From Clostridia bacterium (GTDB lineage Bacteria > Bacillota_A > Clostridia > Oscillospirales > CAG-272), in NCBI GenBank assembly GCA_017546745.1, contig JAFYRZ010000090.1, positions 1 to 7,435 of the forward strand: 7,435 nucleotides of DNA, written 5' to 3'. The translations under genes and the position numbers were made by a program. Positions within the stretch are counted from its first letter, which is position 1, and every line of letters starts with the position of its first letter. Positions 6,454 through 7,435 of this stretch are shown here, in pieces. Below the pieces are notes generated by a model that searched no databases, had not been told where the DNA came from, and saw nothing but the letters and a program-made list of their open reading frames with translations.

Positions 6454-6631
6454 TTTAAGCCTTCTCCTGCTGGAGAAGGCTTTTAGCCTTAAGCCCTGAG
6501 ATGTCACCTCATCCACCGTGAACGGTCCCCTTTTCTCGCTGTGGCTCGGTCACGCTCAGGGTCTGCCAGTCCGCCGGACTGTCATTCAATACCCTCGCGC
6601 CGCTTCGCTACCAGCTGGAGAAGGCTTAAAT
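6453..6631. repeat. MITE-like or REP-like intergenic element with 21-bp terminal inverted repeats
   Basis: The ends 6453-6473 and 6611-6631 are inverted copies matching at 20 of 21 positions; the right outer core reads GGAGAAGGCTTAAAT (6617-6631). The interior is rich in small dyads: ACCGT/ACGGT (6515-6526), CCCTGAG/CTCAGGG (6494-6500 with 6555-6561) and CAGTCC/GGACTG (6567-6581). There is no convincing coding frame and no transposase. Its composition differs from the AT-rich DNA that follows. Stretches such as ACCTCATCC and the GGAGAAGGCTT ends resemble dispersed intergenic repeats common in Clostridia (from memory, not searched). No clear target-site duplication was found. Confidence 0.6.
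6457..6484 (+). terminator. Intrinsic terminator after the MFS gene
   Basis: An 11-bp perfect stem pairs AAGCCTTCTCC (6457-6467) with GGAGAAGGCTT (6472-6482) around the tetraloop TGCT, starting four bases after the stop codon. The T-run is short (6481-6484, partly in the stem), so termination may be incomplete. It is formed from the left end of the inverted-repeat element. Confidence 0.7.
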
Positions 6632-6777
6632 TCCGGCAAAAAGTTTAAGAAAATCTGTTATGTCGTTGGCTTTTCTGGGAGTTTTTTACGGATGCGTTTG
6701 TCTCACGCGCACATAACGCGCGCTTTTTTGGGCGCATGCGAGATAACCTTCTTTACGAAGCCAAAAAAGTCAAAATG
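6632..6777. other. Gene-free AT-rich stretch
   Basis: No credible coding frame is seen between the inverted-repeat element and the promoter region of the oxidoreductase gene. The stretch holds several T- and A-runs and one GC-only hairpin followed by six T (described separately). Confidence 0.55.
6706..6729 (+). terminator. Possible orphan intrinsic terminator
   Basis: CGCGC (6706-6710) pairs with GCGCG (6718-6722) around ACATAAC, followed after one C by TTTTTT (6724-6729). The stem is short but all G-C. No gene ends just before it. It could back up the weak terminator after the MFS gene, end an unannotated small RNA, or be chance. Confidence 0.4.
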
Positions 6778-6794
6778 TTGCAATCAAATCGCAA
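6778..6794. promoter_or_regulatory. Imperfect dyad upstream of the oxidoreductase promoter
   Basis: TTGCAATCAAATCGCAA is a 17-base dyad with six of eight pairs matching, lying nine bases upstream of the -35 box. Position fits an activator or repressor site, but nothing ties it to a named regulator. Confidence 0.25.
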
Positions 6795-6802
6795 AAAATG
6801 TC

Positions 6803-6831
6803 TTGTTTTATTCTTTATTTTCCTGTATACT
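6803..6831 (+). promoter_or_regulatory. Sigma-A promoter of the Gfo/Idh/MocA-family gene
   Basis: -35 TTGTTT (6803-6808, three of six consensus), a 17-base spacer, and -10 TATACT (6826-6831, five of six consensus). Transcription should start near 6838, giving a leader of about 47 bases before the ATG. Confidence 0.65.
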
Positions 6832-6884
6832 AAGATTAAATAAATATGCACGCGCACGAGGTGCCGTGTTCAAGGAGGATTATT

Positions 6885-7435
6885 ATGGCAAATCTTGATG
6901 CATTCAAGGAAGACCAGAGCGTTAAGACCGTTGACGCCACCAAGAAGATCCGCGTAGGTATTATCGGTACCGGTTGGATCGCAGACGCACACATCGAGTC
7001 CTATAAGAAGCAGCCCGACGTTGAGATCGTTGCAGGCGCAGACATCGTTCCCGGAAAGGCAAAGGCCTTCTTCGAGAAGCACGGTGTTGAGGGCGTAAAG
7101 TGCGACTATAAGGACGGCGAGGAGATGGTAAACGACAAGTCGCTTAACCTTGATGCGGTTTCCATCTGTACATACAACCGTCAGCACGCTCCCTGTGCTA
7201 TCCAGGCGCTTAATGCAGGCGTACACGTTCTTCTCGAGAAGCCCTTCACCGTTACCGTTGACGAGGCTGCTGAGGTTATGAAGGCTGAGAAGGCTTCCGG
7301 CAAGGTTCTTTCTATCGGCTTCCAGCCCAGACTTGACGAGAACATGATCATGGTTAAGGACATCTGCCAGTCCGGCGTTCTTGGTCAGATCTACTACATT
7401 CAGACCGGTGGCGGACGTCGCCGCGGTATTCCCAC
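6885..7435 (+). CDS. Gfo/Idh/MocA family oxidoreductase, N-terminal part (cut by the window edge)
   Basis: The first 183 codons of an NAD(P)-dependent sugar or polyol dehydrogenase of the Gfo/Idh/MocA family; the frame is still open at the window end. After an unusually long leader of about 21 residues comes the Rossmann fold with VGIIGTGWIA (24-33; Gly25, Gly28 and Gly30) and the conserved EKP at 118-120, whose Lys119 is a catalytic/cofactor-contacting residue in the family. No signal peptide is seen, so it is cytoplasmic. AAGGAGG (6872-6878) lies six bases before the ATG and decides the start, although an in-frame ATG at 6846 exists upstream. All 17 lysines use AAG, unlike the mixed usage in the MFS gene, hinting at high expression. 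It has its own promoter, so membership of the adjacent sugar locus is uncertain. Substrate not determinable. Confidence 0.92.
   Translation, partial: MANLDAFKEDQSVKTVDATKKIRVGIIGTGWIADAHIESYKKQPDVEIVAGADIVPGKAKAFFEKHGVEGVKCDYKDGEEMVNDKSLNLDAVSICTYNRQHAPCAIQALNAGVHVLLEKPFTVTVDEAAEVMKAEKASGKVLSIGFQPRLDENMIMVKDICQSGVLGQIYYIQTGGGRRRGIP

Noticed and set aside
6453..6631. The inverted-repeat region as a CRISPR or attachment site
   Set aside because: There are no regularly spaced direct repeats, and no integrase gene is in the window.
6846..6884. In-frame upstream ATG of the oxidoreductase
   Set aside because: No Shine-Dalgarno precedes it, whereas AAGGAGG stands six bases before the ATG at 6885.
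6518..6898. Open frame of 126 codons on the + strand after the MFS gene
   Set aside because: It crosses the inverted-repeat element and the oxidoreductase promoter, has no ribosome binding site and shows no recognisable protein features.

Overview
The window looks like chromosome of an anaerobic Gram-positive bacterium of the Clostridia (gut or rumen Oscillospiraceae-like). This is inferred from strong AGGAGG-type ribosome binding sites, GTG starts, sigma-A promoters with extended -10 boxes, intrinsic terminators with T-tracts, AT-rich intergenic DNA between moderately GC-rich genes, and the gene families present. No rRNA, tRNA, CRISPR array or transposase gene was seen.

Left (1-1188, + strand): the azlC-azlD pair, two small membrane proteins of a branched-chain amino acid exporter. 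The genes overlap by 11 bases and end at a strong hairpin that also serves the convergent operon. The first ~46 bases may hold the tail of an unidentified upstream gene.

Centre (1236-5172): a three-gene minus-strand operon reading lacI-type regulator, then SGNH/SASA-type carbohydrate acetylesterase, then GH39-like glycoside hydrolase. Gaps are 24 and 19 bases, each with its own ribosome binding site. Neither enzyme has a signal peptide, so both should act on imported substrate in the cytoplasm. The regulator is divergent from a 12-TM MFS transporter on the + strand. Each direction has a clear promoter with a 17-base spacer and TGN extended -10. A perfect 12-bp palindrome overlaps the -35 box of the transporter promoter and is the best operator candidate.

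Right (5173-7435, + strand): the MFS transporter gene, then a 179-bp gene-free element with 21-bp terminal inverted repeats whose left end forms the transporter's terminator. About 250 bases of AT-rich DNA with a promoter follow, then the first 183 codons of a Gfo/Idh/MocA-family oxidoreductase that runs off the window.

Working model (inference): the MFS protein imports a small acetylated glycoside or oligosaccharide, the esterase removes acetyl groups, the GH39-like enzyme cleaves a xyloside or similar bond, and the LacI-type protein senses the sugar. The oxidoreductase may act on a released sugar, but it has its own promoter and may be independent. Everything resembles known families. The points most worth checking are the unusual hinge of the LacI protein together with its AT-only operator candidate, the inverted-repeat element after the transporter, and the substrate of the esterase/hydrolase pair.
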